In this document: piece after piece, positions 9,109 to 17,850 of the stretch | Position numbering within the stretch: the stretch's first letter is position 1 | Layout: each line of letters begins with the position of its first letter | Assembly: GCF_012910715.1 (NCBI RefSeq) | Contig: NZ_JABBHF010000004.1 | Location: forward strand, 62,001 to 126,000 | Length of the DNA stretch: 64,000 nucleotides | Direction: 5' to 3' | Source: Flavivirga algicola | GTDB taxonomy: Bacteria > Bacteroidota > Bacteroidia > Flavobacteriales > Flavobacteriaceae | Made by a program: the position numbers and the translations under genes | Notes under the pieces: model-generated | What the model saw: only the letters and a program-made list of their open reading frames with translations | Told to the model about the DNA's origin: nothing | Databases searched by the model: none

Positions 9109-11499
9109 CTATTTTTTTACTGCTTTTTTAGAAATCACAGCGCCGTTTGATAATGCTACTTCAGCTATATAAATTGAACTGTTTAAATTAGAAAGGGTAT
9201 ACGTTTCAGCGTTTTTCTGACCTTCAAATAGGTATAGTTGTCTGCCTAAAAGATCAAAAATGGCTACTGTTTTAATGCTGGTACTATTTGACGATTTAAA
9301 TTGTACGCGATCATTATCTAATTCAACAATGCTCAAGTCGTTTTTATTTGAAGAAATATCATCTGTAGATAAGGCAGCACTGGCATTAAAAACAATTTCA
9401 AAACGATCATTAAATTCACCAACTTCGGATGTAAAAGTGTAATTGGAAGCAGATAAATCATGTAGCTTATTAAGTAAATTATCTTTTAGGTAAATCGTGT
9501 TATTTGTTAAGAAAGCACCTTGTAATTTGGCAATCGATAATTTGTATAAGGTCGCAACATCAATGATCGTTTTAAAACCAAGTTTAATGACCTCGTCATT
9601 GTTAATGCTATTTGGATCTTTGCCTTGTATTGCAAATTTTTTGTTCGAATTTTCTATGTTTGAGTATAAGGCCGCATAAGTAGTTGGCGCAACAATTTTA
9701 TGAGCATCATAAAAAGTGCCATCATCGTCATTAGTGGCTCCATTAACATATCCTACCAAAATTTGGTTATATACACCATTATCAGATGTTAAGTTAACCC
9801 ATATTTTGTTGACATCAGAATTACTGGATTTCTTTTTTGAGTTGGAATTTTTAAAGAATTGACTGTTGTCATTAGTGGTACCACGCATAGCATTGTTGAA
9901 AATAACATTTCCAGAACTAGAAGGCCTAGTTTGAGAGTAGGAAACAAAAAAACCTTGACCAGAAGGAATATAACCATTAGGTGTCACACCATCTCCTCCA
10001 GCTGCACCTCCAGTGCCATTGTGGGTTGCATAATCTGATGTAGCAAAGTTTAATCGTTGATTACCGTTTGCTGTCGAAGAAGGAGGTGTATTTTGAGACC
10101 AAAGGTATATGGCTCCTTCCAATGTTCCTGCTGTATTTGTAGCAGCATTGTATGTGTTTTGTGTAAAGAAATCTGAGATACTAATAGCAGATGGGTAAGG
10201 GTTTCCAATAAGATTCCAATTATTATCAAGCGAAGATCCATCATTTCTAACAACAGGTACTGTAATAATCCCATTATTAAAATCTCCAGTAAAAGTATAG
10301 TCAAATTGGTAAGGAGGCGAGCCAGGACCAACAAATACACTTTCTTTATGCATTGCTGCATAACCGATTCCTGGCGTCATTGTAGTAGCTCCACTAACAA
10401 AAGACCAATCATCGCCATTATCATCAATATCATCTTGACCAGCAACCGCTGTGTTGTCATTTGCAGTTTCCATAGTAGCATCTTCAAAATTAGCTGCATT
10501 AAACGAAAAACGTCTGTTTACATCCGAATCGCTCAATCCGCTACCTATAGTTTCTCCAAATACAGGAGAACTCCAATAAGTATACTCATACCAGTTGCTT
10601 AAAGGGGAGGTTGTTTTTGTAACCACCATAGTTCCATTGTTTGTGATAACACCAGCATCATCATTTTGCACTACAGAGCCATAGGGTCTAACATTAATAG
10701 TACTCCCGGCATCAACCGTAATGTCGTTTTGAATTTCTATAAATGTATTGTCATTTACTGTTAAAGTTGAATTGTTATTAACAGTTAAACTACAGACACT
10801 TAAGCTTGCTGTACTTGTATTATATGAGCTGTTTATAACCGCAGGCATTGTTAAATTTGGTACGCCATTATCCCAAGTGACACCATTCCATGTGGTTGTT
10901 AAACCAGAACAAGCAGGTAAAGCATTAACAGACCCATTTATTATAATACCTTTATCTGTAGCAGTGTTTTCATCTATATCAAAAGTCCCTGCTGCTAACG
11001 TAGCATTAAAAGCATAAAGCCTGAATGTGATTGTTCCAGTAATATTGGTATATGCTGATAAATCGATCCCATTATTATCTTCAGTTCCAGGTGAAACCGA
11101 GGCATCAGTAAAAACAGACGAGAATCCAGAGCCTGTATCAACTTGAATATCAACCATCGTTGGGCCAGATCCACTTCTGTCGTATGTCAAATCCATTGTT
11201 GTTAAATCGATTTCATAGCCCAAATCTGGAGTTACAGTCCATTCTAAATAGTCATTAGCATCTATAGATGAAGATGTTGTCCAGCCTCTAGAATTATATG
11301 TACCTCCTGCATTTGCAGTAATTCCAGAACCTCTACAAACTCCAGAGGAGGAAGCTAAATCAATGTTGGAATCAAATGAGATGACCCCACTGCATGCAGC
11401 ATTAGCATTTGAACTATAAGATATTATTTCTTGTCCGAACCCAAAAGAAACCACGCATAAGCATATAATTAAAAAGGTGAGAGATTTCATATTTAGCAA
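9109..11499 (-). CDS. Secreted T9SS type A sorting-domain protein
   Basis: A 796-residue exported protein. It has a signal peptide (second Met at 11490: MKSLTFLIICLCVVSFGFGQ), then a beta-sandwich-like region (about 25-190), then a short TTWNGVTWDNGVP unit leading into a right-handed-helix-like stretch (VNNNSTLTVNDN). The middle region carries YTYWSSPVFGE, GNPYPSAISISDF, IYLWSQNTPP, IPSGQGFFVSY and VIFNNAMRG, which recur in the large secreted protein at 43383. The C-terminal 75 residues are a type A sorting domain (VAIFDLLGRQLYLFEG, then SSIYIAEVALSNG and a KKAVKK tail). The function of the cargo is unknown; adhesion or polymer binding is possible. It ends two bases beyond the convergent receptor gene, so no room for a separate terminator exists. 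Confidence 0.85.
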   Translation of the reverse strand: MLNMKSLTFLIICLCVVSFGFGQEIISYSSNANAACSGVISFDSNIDLASSSGVCRGSGITANAGGTYNSRGWTTSSSIDANDYLEWTVTPDLGYEIDLTTMDLTYDRSGSGPTMVDIQVDTGSGFSSVFTDASVSPGTEDNNGIDLSAYTNITGTITFRLYAFNATLAAGTFDIDENTATDKGIIINGSVNALPACSGLTTTWNGVTWDNGVPNLTMPAVINSSYNTSTASLSVCSLTVNNNSTLTVNDNTFIEIQNDITVDAGSTINVRPYGSVVQNDDAGVITNNGTMVVTKTTSPLSNWYEYTYWSSPVFGETIGSGLSDSDVNRRFSFNAANFEDATMETANDNTAVAGQDDIDDNGDDWSFVSGATTMTPGIGYAAMHKESVFVGPGSPPYQFDYTFTGDFNNGIITVPVVRNDGSSLDNNWNLIGNPYPSAISISDFFTQNTYNAATNTAGTLEGAIYLWSQNTPPSSTANGNQRLNFATSDYATHNGTGGAAGGDGVTPNGYIPSGQGFFVSYSQTRPSSSGNVIFNNAMRGTTNDNSQFFKNSNSKKKSSNSDVNKIWVNLTSDNGVYNQILVGYVNGATNDDDGTFYDAHKIVAPTTYAALYSNIENSNKKFAIQGKDPNSINNDEVIKLGFKTIIDVATLYKLSIAKLQGAFLTNNTIYLKDNLLNKLHDLSASNYTFTSEVGEFNDRFEIVFNASAALSTDDISSNKNDLSIVELDNDRVQFKSSNSTSIKTVAIFDLLGRQLYLFEGQKNAETYTLSNLNSSIYIAEVALSNGAVISKKAVKK

Positions 11500-11577
11500 T
11501 TTTTTATATTATGTTAAGTTTTAAATATAAGATTTGGTTTTTTATATTTTTTATTCTTAGTTAATCTATACTATTTA

Positions 11578-11585
11578 TATTTTTG
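11578..11585 (+). promoter_or_regulatory. -7 promoter box of recX, five bases before the ATG
   Basis: TATTTTTG matches TAnnTTTG; only AAGCC separates it from the start codon, so the transcript would begin at or next to the ATG. Confidence 0.5.
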
Positions 11586-11590
11586 AAGCC

Positions 11591-12067
11591 ATGAAGGTAT
11601 CAAAAAAAACATACACGGTACAAGAAGCCACTAGAAAATTAGAGCATTATTGTGTGTATCAAGAACGTTGTCATCAAGAAGTTAGGCAAAAACTAATAAG
11701 TATGCATATGATTCCAGAGGCGATAGACCTTATAATCGTTCACCTTTTGGAACATAACTTTCTTAATGAAGAACGTTTTGCCAAAACATTTGTAAGCGGT
11801 AAGCTTAAAATCAAATATTGGGGCCGACGGCGTTTAACTTATGAACTTAAGAAAAAAGACGTGCTCAAAGTTAATATAAATCAAGCACTTGGCGAAATAG
11901 AAAATGAGGAGTATGTCGGAATTTTCAATAATTTAGCCGAAAAAAAGGTAAATTCAATCAATGAAGCCGACAAGTTTAAGAAACGGAAGAAATTAATCGA
12001 CTATTTACTCTATAAAGGGTGGGAATCCCATTTGGTGTACGAAAAAGCCAATGAACTCATACCGTAG
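11591..12067 (+). CDS. recX: Regulatory protein RecX
   Basis: RecX binds RecA filaments and limits their extension. The 158-residue all-helical protein shows the family pattern: ATRKLEHYCVYQERCHQEVRQKL, a central LLEHNFLNEERFAKTFVSGK, and KIKYWGRRRLTYELKKK before the last repeats. Length is typical. It is not next to recA here. The ATG lies five bases after a TATTTTTG box, with no ribosome binding site in between. Its last 11 bases overlap the end of the convergent cupin-like gene. Confidence 0.9.
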   Translation: MKVSKKTYTVQEATRKLEHYCVYQERCHQEVRQKLISMHMIPEAIDLIIVHLLEHNFLNEERFAKTFVSGKLKIKYWGRRRLTYELKKKDVLKVNINQALGEIENEEYVGIFNNLAEKKVNSINEADKFKKRKKLIDYLLYKGWESHLVYEKANELIP

Positions 12068-12929
12068 CATGCGTATTTTTATGGGTTCTTATAATGGCCT
12101 GCTCGTTTTTCCAGTCAATCCATTTTTGACCTTTTAAGCGCCTCATCACATTATCGTAATTACGCATAATTAACAGATTGTATATCGCTTTGCTAAAGTT
12201 TTTCGGATTTCTAGCTATAGCTCGTAAGCTCATGGAAAACCCAGGTGTTACATAACGCATATAATGCCAATACCCTTCTGGCATATATAAAATTTCACCA
12301 TGTCTTAACTCTGTTTCGTACCCTTTAGCTTTTTTAAGCATGGGCCATTTTTCAAAATCAGGGTTGTTAAAATCGATATCCTCTCTAGTAATTAAAGAAT
12401 GCGGAATTTTATATAGGTATTTGCTTTGCTTTTGGTCAAACAGAATAATTTGTTTGATACCTTCAAAATGAAAATGAAAAATATTGGCTAAATCAATATC
12501 ATAATGCATAAAAGTATGGGAATCGCGTCCTCCAAAAAATAACATAGGAACGCCTTTCATGAGTCGTAAACCAAAGTCTGGGAAACTAAAATCTTTCTGT
12601 AATTCGGGTATTTCTTTTAAAGCATTCCAAAGAAAAATACGATATTTTGTAGGTTCCTTTTTTAGTAAATCCACATAGTCGCTCATCTTCATTTTTGCAT
12701 GTGGTTCATTAAACCCATCTTTATAGTCTACGGGCCTGTCGTCGTAAAGTGGAATGGTGATATTGCCAGCAATGGCTTTCATATAATCTAAATTCCACTT
12801 AGTGTAAGCGGGCCAATCCTCTATAAAGCGCTCAATAACTACAGGCTTTTGCGGATTAAAATAGGATTTTAAAAAATCCTCTCTAGTAATGGTTTTTACA
12901 CGAGGGATATCTTGCAGATTAAGTGCCAA
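12057..12929 (-). CDS. Cupin-like (JmjC-fold) Fe(II)/2-oxoglutarate oxygenase-like protein
   Basis: A 290-residue cytosolic protein of the cupin_8 family, whose studied members hydroxylate protein side chains; the substrate here is unknown. The iron-binding triad is visible: HYD (His142, Asp144) and His222 in YMPEGYWHYMRYV. GGRDSHTF, FHFEGIKQIILFDQ and the tryptophan-rich N-terminal IEDWPAYTKW region are typical of the family. It stands between recX (3' overlap of 11 bases) and bioB on the same strand 190 bases further on, with no sign of joint function. Confidence 0.85.
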   Translation of the reverse strand: MALNLQDIPRVKTITREDFLKSYFNPQKPVVIERFIEDWPAYTKWNLDYMKAIAGNITIPLYDDRPVDYKDGFNEPHAKMKMSDYVDLLKKEPTKYRIFLWNALKEIPELQKDFSFPDFGLRLMKGVPMLFFGGRDSHTFMHYDIDLANIFHFHFEGIKQIILFDQKQSKYLYKIPHSLITREDIDFNNPDFEKWPMLKKAKGYETELRHGEILYMPEGYWHYMRYVTPGFSMSLRAIARNPKNFSKAIYNLLIMRNYDNVMRRLKGQKWIDWKNEQAIIRTHKNTHATV

Positions 12930-13120
12930 TACTTAAATAGTTTAGTTTTTCAAAGTTAAGAAAACGTTACGAAAACAGAAATAGTATTTTGAGAGTTGCC
13001 TTATTTAATTAAACCATGATAGATTTTCTGTTTAGTCGATCTATAAAAATATAGAAAATTAAAACCTATATTAGGTTAGACCAAAAGATGGGAATACTTC
13101 CAGCTTATTTAAAAATATTA

Positions 13121-14215
13121 TTATTTTAAAGTTTTTGCTTTTTCTTTAGCAGCCTCATTACGCTCAATAGTATGTTCTGGGCGTGTCCATTTAGGTTTTT
13201 CACCTAAAGCTTCAAATTTAGAATCGCCAGCTTCTACTGTTTGTGGTTGTACTTTTTTAGTAAATGGCTTTTGTGGATTTAAACCTAGCAATCCAAACAT
13301 TTTCATGTCTTCGTTAACATCAGGGTTAGGCGTTGTTAATAATTTATCTCCAGCAAAAATAGAATTAGCACCAGCAAAAAAGCACATGGCCTGTCCTTCT
13401 TTAGACATTTGCGTTCTCCCAGCGCTTAAGCGTACTTGAGTTTCTGGCATGACAATACGGGTCGTGGCAACCATACGAATCATGTCCCAGATTTCAACAG
13501 GTTTTTCATCTTCTAAAGGAGTACCTTCAACGGCTACTAAGGCATTGATAGGTGTCGATTCTGGCTGCGGATTAAGAGTCGATAGTGCAACCAACATGCC
13601 AGCACGGTCTTCTAGGTTTTCACCCATACCAATAATACCACCACTACAAACAGTAACGTTGGTTTTGCGCACATTGTCAATGGTGTCTAATCGATCTTGA
13701 TAACCACGAGTTGAAATGATTTCTTTATAATATTCTTCCGAGGAGTCTAAATTATGATTGTAGGCATATAAACCGGCTTCGGCTAAGCGTTTTGCCTGGT
13801 TTTCAGTAATCATTCCTAAAGTACAACATACTTCCATGTCTAGTTTGTTGATGGTGCGTACCATTTCTAAAACCTCGTCAAACTCTTCCCCGTCTTTCAC
13901 ATTTCTCCAGGCTGCACCCATACAAACACGAGAACTGCCTGTAGCTTTTGCGCGTAAAGCTTGCGCTTTTACCTGCTGTACAGACATTAAATTGTTCCCT
14001 TCAATATCAGTGTGATAACGTGCTGCCTGTGGACAATAGCCACAATCTTCAGAGCACCCCCCCGTTTTTATAGATAATAAAGTGGATACTTGTACGACAT
14101 TAGGATCGTGATGTAAACGATGAACTGTGGCTGCTTCATAAAGCAATTCCATTAAAGGTTTGTTGTAAATATTTAATATGTCTTCTTTGGTCCAGTTGTG
14201 TCTTATCTCGCTCAT
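13121..14215 (-). CDS. bioB: Biotin synthase
   Basis: Radical-SAM enzyme that inserts sulfur into dethiobiotin. The [4Fe-4S] motif CSEDCGYC gives Cys54, Cys58 and Cys61. The second-cluster ligands are present as Cys98 (RVCMGAAWR), Cys130 (EVCC) and Cys190 (VCSGGIIGMGE), with the arginine in RLSAGR. At 364 residues it is a little longer than the E. coli protein owing to a charged C-terminal tail after GLNPQKPF. It is separated from the other bio genes by about 2-6 kb, has its own promoter (14238-14270), and reads away from the divergent ATP-grasp pair. Confidence 0.97.
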   Translation of the reverse strand: MSEIRHNWTKEDILNIYNKPLMELLYEAATVHRLHHDPNVVQVSTLLSIKTGGCSEDCGYCPQAARYHTDIEGNNLMSVQQVKAQALRAKATGSSRVCMGAAWRNVKDGEEFDEVLEMVRTINKLDMEVCCTLGMITENQAKRLAEAGLYAYNHNLDSSEEYYKEIISTRGYQDRLDTIDNVRKTNVTVCSGGIIGMGENLEDRAGMLVALSTLNPQPESTPINALVAVEGTPLEDEKPVEIWDMIRMVATTRIVMPETQVRLSAGRTQMSKEGQAMCFFAGANSIFAGDKLLTTPNPDVNEDMKMFGLLGLNPQKPFTKKVQPQTVEAGDSKFEALGEKPKWTRPEHTIERNEAAKEKAKTLK

Positions 14216-14237
14216 AAATCAAGTTAATTAGCAATAT

Positions 14238-14270
14238 CAAAAATACTAATTAAATAGGACATACTTTCAA
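14238..14270 (-). promoter_or_regulatory. Promoter of bioB
   Basis: On the minus strand TTG (14270-14268), 22-base spacer, TATTTTTG (14245-14238), which matches the Bacteroidota consensus. The ATG of bioB follows about 22 bases downstream. No clear BirA/BioR-type operator palindrome was recognised. Confidence 0.55.
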
Positions 14271-14414
14271 TATTTTTCTAATTAATAAGCTCTAAATCTA
14301 AGGGACTATTTTTATAAAGTTAATGGAGCTGTATATTTACTAGTGCTTAAGTAAATGAAGATAATATACTGTTTTATTTACTTTATATGTATCTTTAAAT
14401 CGTAAATTTTAAAT

Positions 14415-15449
14415 ATGAATAGATTAAAAGTTTTCTTGAAACATCCTAATAAAAAGAGCTTTCCTAAAATGATAAAGGAGGTTATAATTCTTATGATTAA
14501 AAAGAGAGAAATACCTTTTTATTATTTTAAATATTTATATAGAAAAAACGTGACTAACTATTTGGATTACGTGAGCTTTAAAGAACAGTTACTATTGGTA
14601 GGTCACAGGTCTTTACATAATCCAGATTATGTTGCTTTGATAAATAACAAGCTCTATTTTGCTCTATTTTGTGAAAGGATATCCATAAAAACTCCAAAAT
14701 TAATAAGTTATAATTTGGGTTCTAATTTTTTCTTTAATAATGAAGTCGTAAAAATTACAGATAAAGAAAAGCTTGTAGATTTTTTTGAAGTGCTATTTGA
14801 TAAAAATAAGATAGATGCCTTGTTTTTTAGACCGCCATCTGATTATGGGGGGAAAGGTTGTTTTAAAATTACGAAAGAAGATATTGAAAATAATTTGGAT
14901 GGTTTATATCAAAATTTAGTCAATGGTAATTTTGTTCATACCAAAGTGGTTAAGCAGCATGATGATATTAACAAAATACATAGTAAATCGGTAAATACTT
15001 TGCGGATAATTTCGTTATTGACTCTTGAAGGGCATATTGAAATAATTAGTGCCTTTATAAGGTTTGGTGTTGGAGATAGTGTTGTTGATAATGCTACGTC
15101 TGGAGGTTTTTTTGTTGGAATTAATCTAGAAGATGGCACTTTACAACCTATAGGGCATTATTTGTCACAACATGGAGGAGAAGAAATAACAGAACATCCA
15201 GATAGTGGGTATAAATTTGAAGGATTTAAAATACCGTATTACAAAGAAGCATGCGACCTTGTGTTAGATACAGCCAAAATTATCCCTGATGGATTAATTG
15301 GTTGGGATGTTGCAATAACATCGAATGGCCCTGTGATTATAGAGACTAATGCAGAGCCCCATATTCCTATTAGTAATATAACTTCTGGCGGATTATTAAA
15401 AAACAAACACGTAAAAAACATTGTTGAAGCATTAAAAAAGCAGTCATAA
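14415..15449 (+). CDS. Sugar-transfer-associated ATP-grasp protein, copy 1
   Basis: A 344-residue member of the ATPgrasp_ST family, often found in polysaccharide or cell-envelope loci. The basic amphipathic N-terminus (KVFLKHPNKKSFPKMIKEV, then IPFYYFKYLYRK) may touch the membrane. ATP-grasp features are FFRPPSDYGGKGCFKI (nucleotide-binding loop), HSKSVNTLRIISLL, SGGFFVGINLEDG and the metal-binding end GWDVAITSNGPVIIETNAEPH. It is about 60 percent alike by eye to the next gene, 41 bases downstream on the same strand: a tandem duplication. What it ligates is not known. It sits inside the dispersed biotin region without an obvious link. Confidence 0.8.
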   Translation: MNRLKVFLKHPNKKSFPKMIKEVIILMIKKREIPFYYFKYLYRKNVTNYLDYVSFKEQLLLVGHRSLHNPDYVALINNKLYFALFCERISIKTPKLISYNLGSNFFFNNEVVKITDKEKLVDFFEVLFDKNKIDALFFRPPSDYGGKGCFKITKEDIENNLDGLYQNLVNGNFVHTKVVKQHDDINKIHSKSVNTLRIISLLTLEGHIEIISAFIRFGVGDSVVDNATSGGFFVGINLEDGTLQPIGHYLSQHGGEEITEHPDSGYKFEGFKIPYYKEACDLVLDTAKIIPDGLIGWDVAITSNGPVIIETNAEPHIPISNITSGGLLKNKHVKNIVEALKKQS

Positions 15450-15490
15450 TTTAATCCGTATTTTGAATATTGAATGGCTGTTTTTAAATC

Positions 15491-16546
15491 ATGAGAAATT
15501 TTACAGACATTGGTAGGATAAAGGTTTTTATTAAAGATAAAAACAAGAAAGGCTTTCTAAAAGTAATTAAGGAAATTTTTATTCTTTTAATTACAAAAAA
15601 GGAGATTCCGTTTTACTATTTTAAATTTTTATATAGAAAGGATGTTAAAAATTATTTGGATTATTTAAGCACCAAGGAAGTTGTTGCAATTGGAAGCAAC
15701 TCTGAGTTGCACAAGCCTGAATACAAATCATTATTTAATAACAAGTTGGTTTTTGCTTTGTTTTGTGAAAAGGCCTCAATTAATTCTCCAAGATTAATAA
15801 GTCATAATTTTGGAAGTTGTTTTTGTTTTAATAATAAAAATGAAAAAATTAATACGAAAGAAGAACTTGTTCTTTTTTTTGAAAGAGTATTTGCTTCATT
15901 AGATACCAATGCCATTTTTTTTAGGCCACCCTCAGAATATGGAGGTAAAGGCTGTTTTAAAATCAGTCAAAAAGGATTAGCTTCTGAAGTTGATGACAAA
16001 TATGAAACGATAATTAATGGACGTTTTGTCCACACTGAAATTATACATCAGCATAAAGAGATTAATAAAATACATAGTAAATGTGTGAATACAATACGAA
16101 TTATTTCGCTGATTACTTCAGAAGGCGATATCGAATTAGTTTGTTCGTTTATGAGATTTGGCGTTGGAGATAGTTCTGTAGATAATGCCTCTTCTGGCGG
16201 TTTCTTTGTTGGAGTTAATTTAAATGATGGTACTTTAAAACTATCTGGTCTTTATATGCTAGAGTATGGAGGAGGTGATATTTATGAACACCCCGATAGC
16301 GGTTTTAAGTTTGAAGGATTTAAAATTCCTTATTTTAAAGAAGCTTGTGAAGAAGTTGTAAATGCTGTTAAAATTATACCAGACAGATTTATAGGTTGGG
16401 ATGTTGCCATTACTCAAAACGGACCGCTTATCATTGAAGCAAATTGGGCTCCCCATATTTTTTTAAGTGACTATGCCTATGGAGGTTTGTTAAGAAATCA
16501 GCATATGAAAAAATTGGTAAGTGATTTAAAAAATAAAATCATTTGA
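15491..16546 (+). CDS. Sugar-transfer-associated ATP-grasp protein, copy 2
   Basis: A 351-residue paralogue of the preceding gene with the same order of motifs: FLKVIKEIFILLI, IPFYYFKFLYRKDV, FFRPPSEYGGKGCFKI, HSKCVNTIRIISLI, SGGFFVGVNLNDG and GWDVAITQNGPLIIEANWAPH. The change from ETNAEPH in copy 1 to EANWAPH here falls at the metal/acceptor end, so the two may differ in acceptor. The N-terminus adds a few residues (MRNFTDIGR). It converges with the ketoacyl synthase gene; TGATTTAAATCA at 16544-16555 covers its stop. Confidence 0.8.
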   Translation: MRNFTDIGRIKVFIKDKNKKGFLKVIKEIFILLITKKEIPFYYFKFLYRKDVKNYLDYLSTKEVVAIGSNSELHKPEYKSLFNNKLVFALFCEKASINSPRLISHNFGSCFCFNNKNEKINTKEELVLFFERVFASLDTNAIFFRPPSEYGGKGCFKISQKGLASEVDDKYETIINGRFVHTEIIHQHKEINKIHSKCVNTIRIISLITSEGDIELVCSFMRFGVGDSSVDNASSGGFFVGVNLNDGTLKLSGLYMLEYGGGDIYEHPDSGFKFEGFKIPYFKEACEEVVNAVKIIPDRFIGWDVAITQNGPLIIEANWAPHIFLSDYAYGGLLRNQHMKKLVSDLKNKII

Positions 16547-16565
16547 TTTAAATCATTTCACCATA

Positions 16566-17729
16566 CTATTTTGAAAGTAAAATCGACACTGCATTCCCAC
16601 CAAAACCAACAGCATTTACAAGAATATTTTTTATTCTTTTTGGTGTTTCTTGGTTTTCTAAATAGGGAATATCGATAAATTTTTGGTTTTGTAACATTAA
16701 GACAGCGAATTCAATACTAAGCGATCCAGATGCTCCAAAGGTGTGGCCTATCTTCCACTTATTAGTTGTTAAAGCAGGTGTTTTGTTGCAAAATATTTTT
16801 TCAATGGCCTTTTGTTCACTTAAATCACCTTTTATAGTACCAGGAGCATGCATTACAATAATATCAATTTCATCAGGGCTTAGGTTCCCTAAAGCCATTT
16901 TCATCGATTTTTGAAAACACTGGGCATCACTAGAAATTGAAATATTATGCTCTAAAATTTCGGTGGCATAACCAAATCCTTTTATAAGTGCTAGGGCATT
17001 TTCTTTGTCACCTGCTTCTAAACAAGCAATGGATGCACCTTCACCCAAAATCATAGTGTTTTGTTTTTTGTTGAGATGTAACGCCTGGCATGGGTAAGAT
17101 TCTTTATTTGATTTTATTTGAGCGTATATTTTTAGCGCTCGCATCTGTGCAATTGTGAATGGAGTTAAAGGAGCTTCACTACCTCCAACTAAAAATTTGT
17201 TGCACATCCCAGAGTTAATCCATGCAATACCATTAAGCATGGCATGTAATGCAGTCGAGCAAGTTATTGAATGGCTAATTTCTGGCCCTTGCGTTTGTAA
17301 ATCATGAGCCACCCAAGACGATATGTTGCCTAATGTTGTTGTAGGGGAACTTAATGTTTTGGCTTTGTCCTTTTTGAGAAAATCTTTATGATAAGTTTCA
17401 AAAAGCTGTGTAGCTCCTCGAGACGACCCAATATTGATACCGAAATTATCAGAAGCATTCCAATGGGCTAGTTTTATAGCTTGTCGTGATGCATAGATGG
17501 CAAATAGAACAGTGTCATCGAGTGATTTGTATTTAGAATCCGATTCGCGTAACAATTCAATCTCTTTTCTGGTATCTTTAGGAATTTTGGCTACTAAAGC
17601 AGTTTCATTGTTAAATGATTCTTCCGAAAGACAATGCTTGTTGTTTTGATAATTTTTCCATGCGTCGTCCGAGGATTTTCCCAACGGAGAAATAGATGAA
17701 ATGGCGGTTATTGAGATTGGTTTTTGCAA
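16566..17729 (-). CDS. Beta-ketoacyl synthase (KAS I/II type) in the biotin region
   Basis: Condensing enzyme of the FabF class, 387 residues, with a complete catalytic set: nucleophile Cys157 in SITCSTALHAM, His294 in VMHAPGTIKGD and His329 in KIGHTFGASGSLS. The first histidine lies in HAPGT rather than the HGTGT of housekeeping FabF, which marks a divergent subclass. The start codon is TTG at 17729, as no ATG is available, and a TATTTTTG box lies 17 bases upstream. Because bioA, bioD, bioF and bioB flank it and no bioC, bioH or bioW is visible, it may help make the pimeloyl precursor; this is inference. Alternatives are a role in an aryl-polyene or lipid pathway. Confidence 0.85.
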   Translation of the reverse strand: MQKPISITAISSISPLGKSSDDAWKNYQNNKHCLSEESFNNETALVAKIPKDTRKEIELLRESDSKYKSLDDTVLFAIYASRQAIKLAHWNASDNFGINIGSSRGATQLFETYHKDFLKKDKAKTLSSPTTTLGNISSWVAHDLQTQGPEISHSITCSTALHAMLNGIAWINSGMCNKFLVGGSEAPLTPFTIAQMRALKIYAQIKSNKESYPCQALHLNKKQNTMILGEGASIACLEAGDKENALALIKGFGYATEILEHNISISSDAQCFQKSMKMALGNLSPDEIDIIVMHAPGTIKGDLSEQKAIEKIFCNKTPALTTNKWKIGHTFGASGSLSIEFAVLMLQNQKFIDIPYLENQETPKRIKNILVNAVGFGGNAVSILLSK

Positions 17730-17745
17730 TGGATTTTATTTTTGA

Positions 17746-17753
17746 CAAAAATA
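17746..17753 (-). promoter_or_regulatory. -7 promoter box of the ketoacyl synthase gene
   Basis: On the minus strand TATTTTTG (17753-17746), about 17 bases before the TTG start, giving a leader of roughly ten bases. Confidence 0.45.
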
Positions 17754-17850
17754 ATAGATATACATCTCTATTTTAAGAAACATCATGTTTAATTTTAAAT
17801 GTAACGAAATCTTGTTTTTTGATACTTATTATTTATTAAAGTAGAAGAAA

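Noticed and set aside
14415-16546. Toxin-antitoxin or defence module made of the ATP-grasp pair
   Set aside because: Both members are full-length paralogous enzymes with housekeeping-like motifs and no antitoxin, nuclease or DNA-binding partner.
16544-16555. TGATTTAAATCA palindrome as a bidirectional terminator
   Set aside because: Short, all AT-rich stem with no T run; it is probably chance at the convergent stops.
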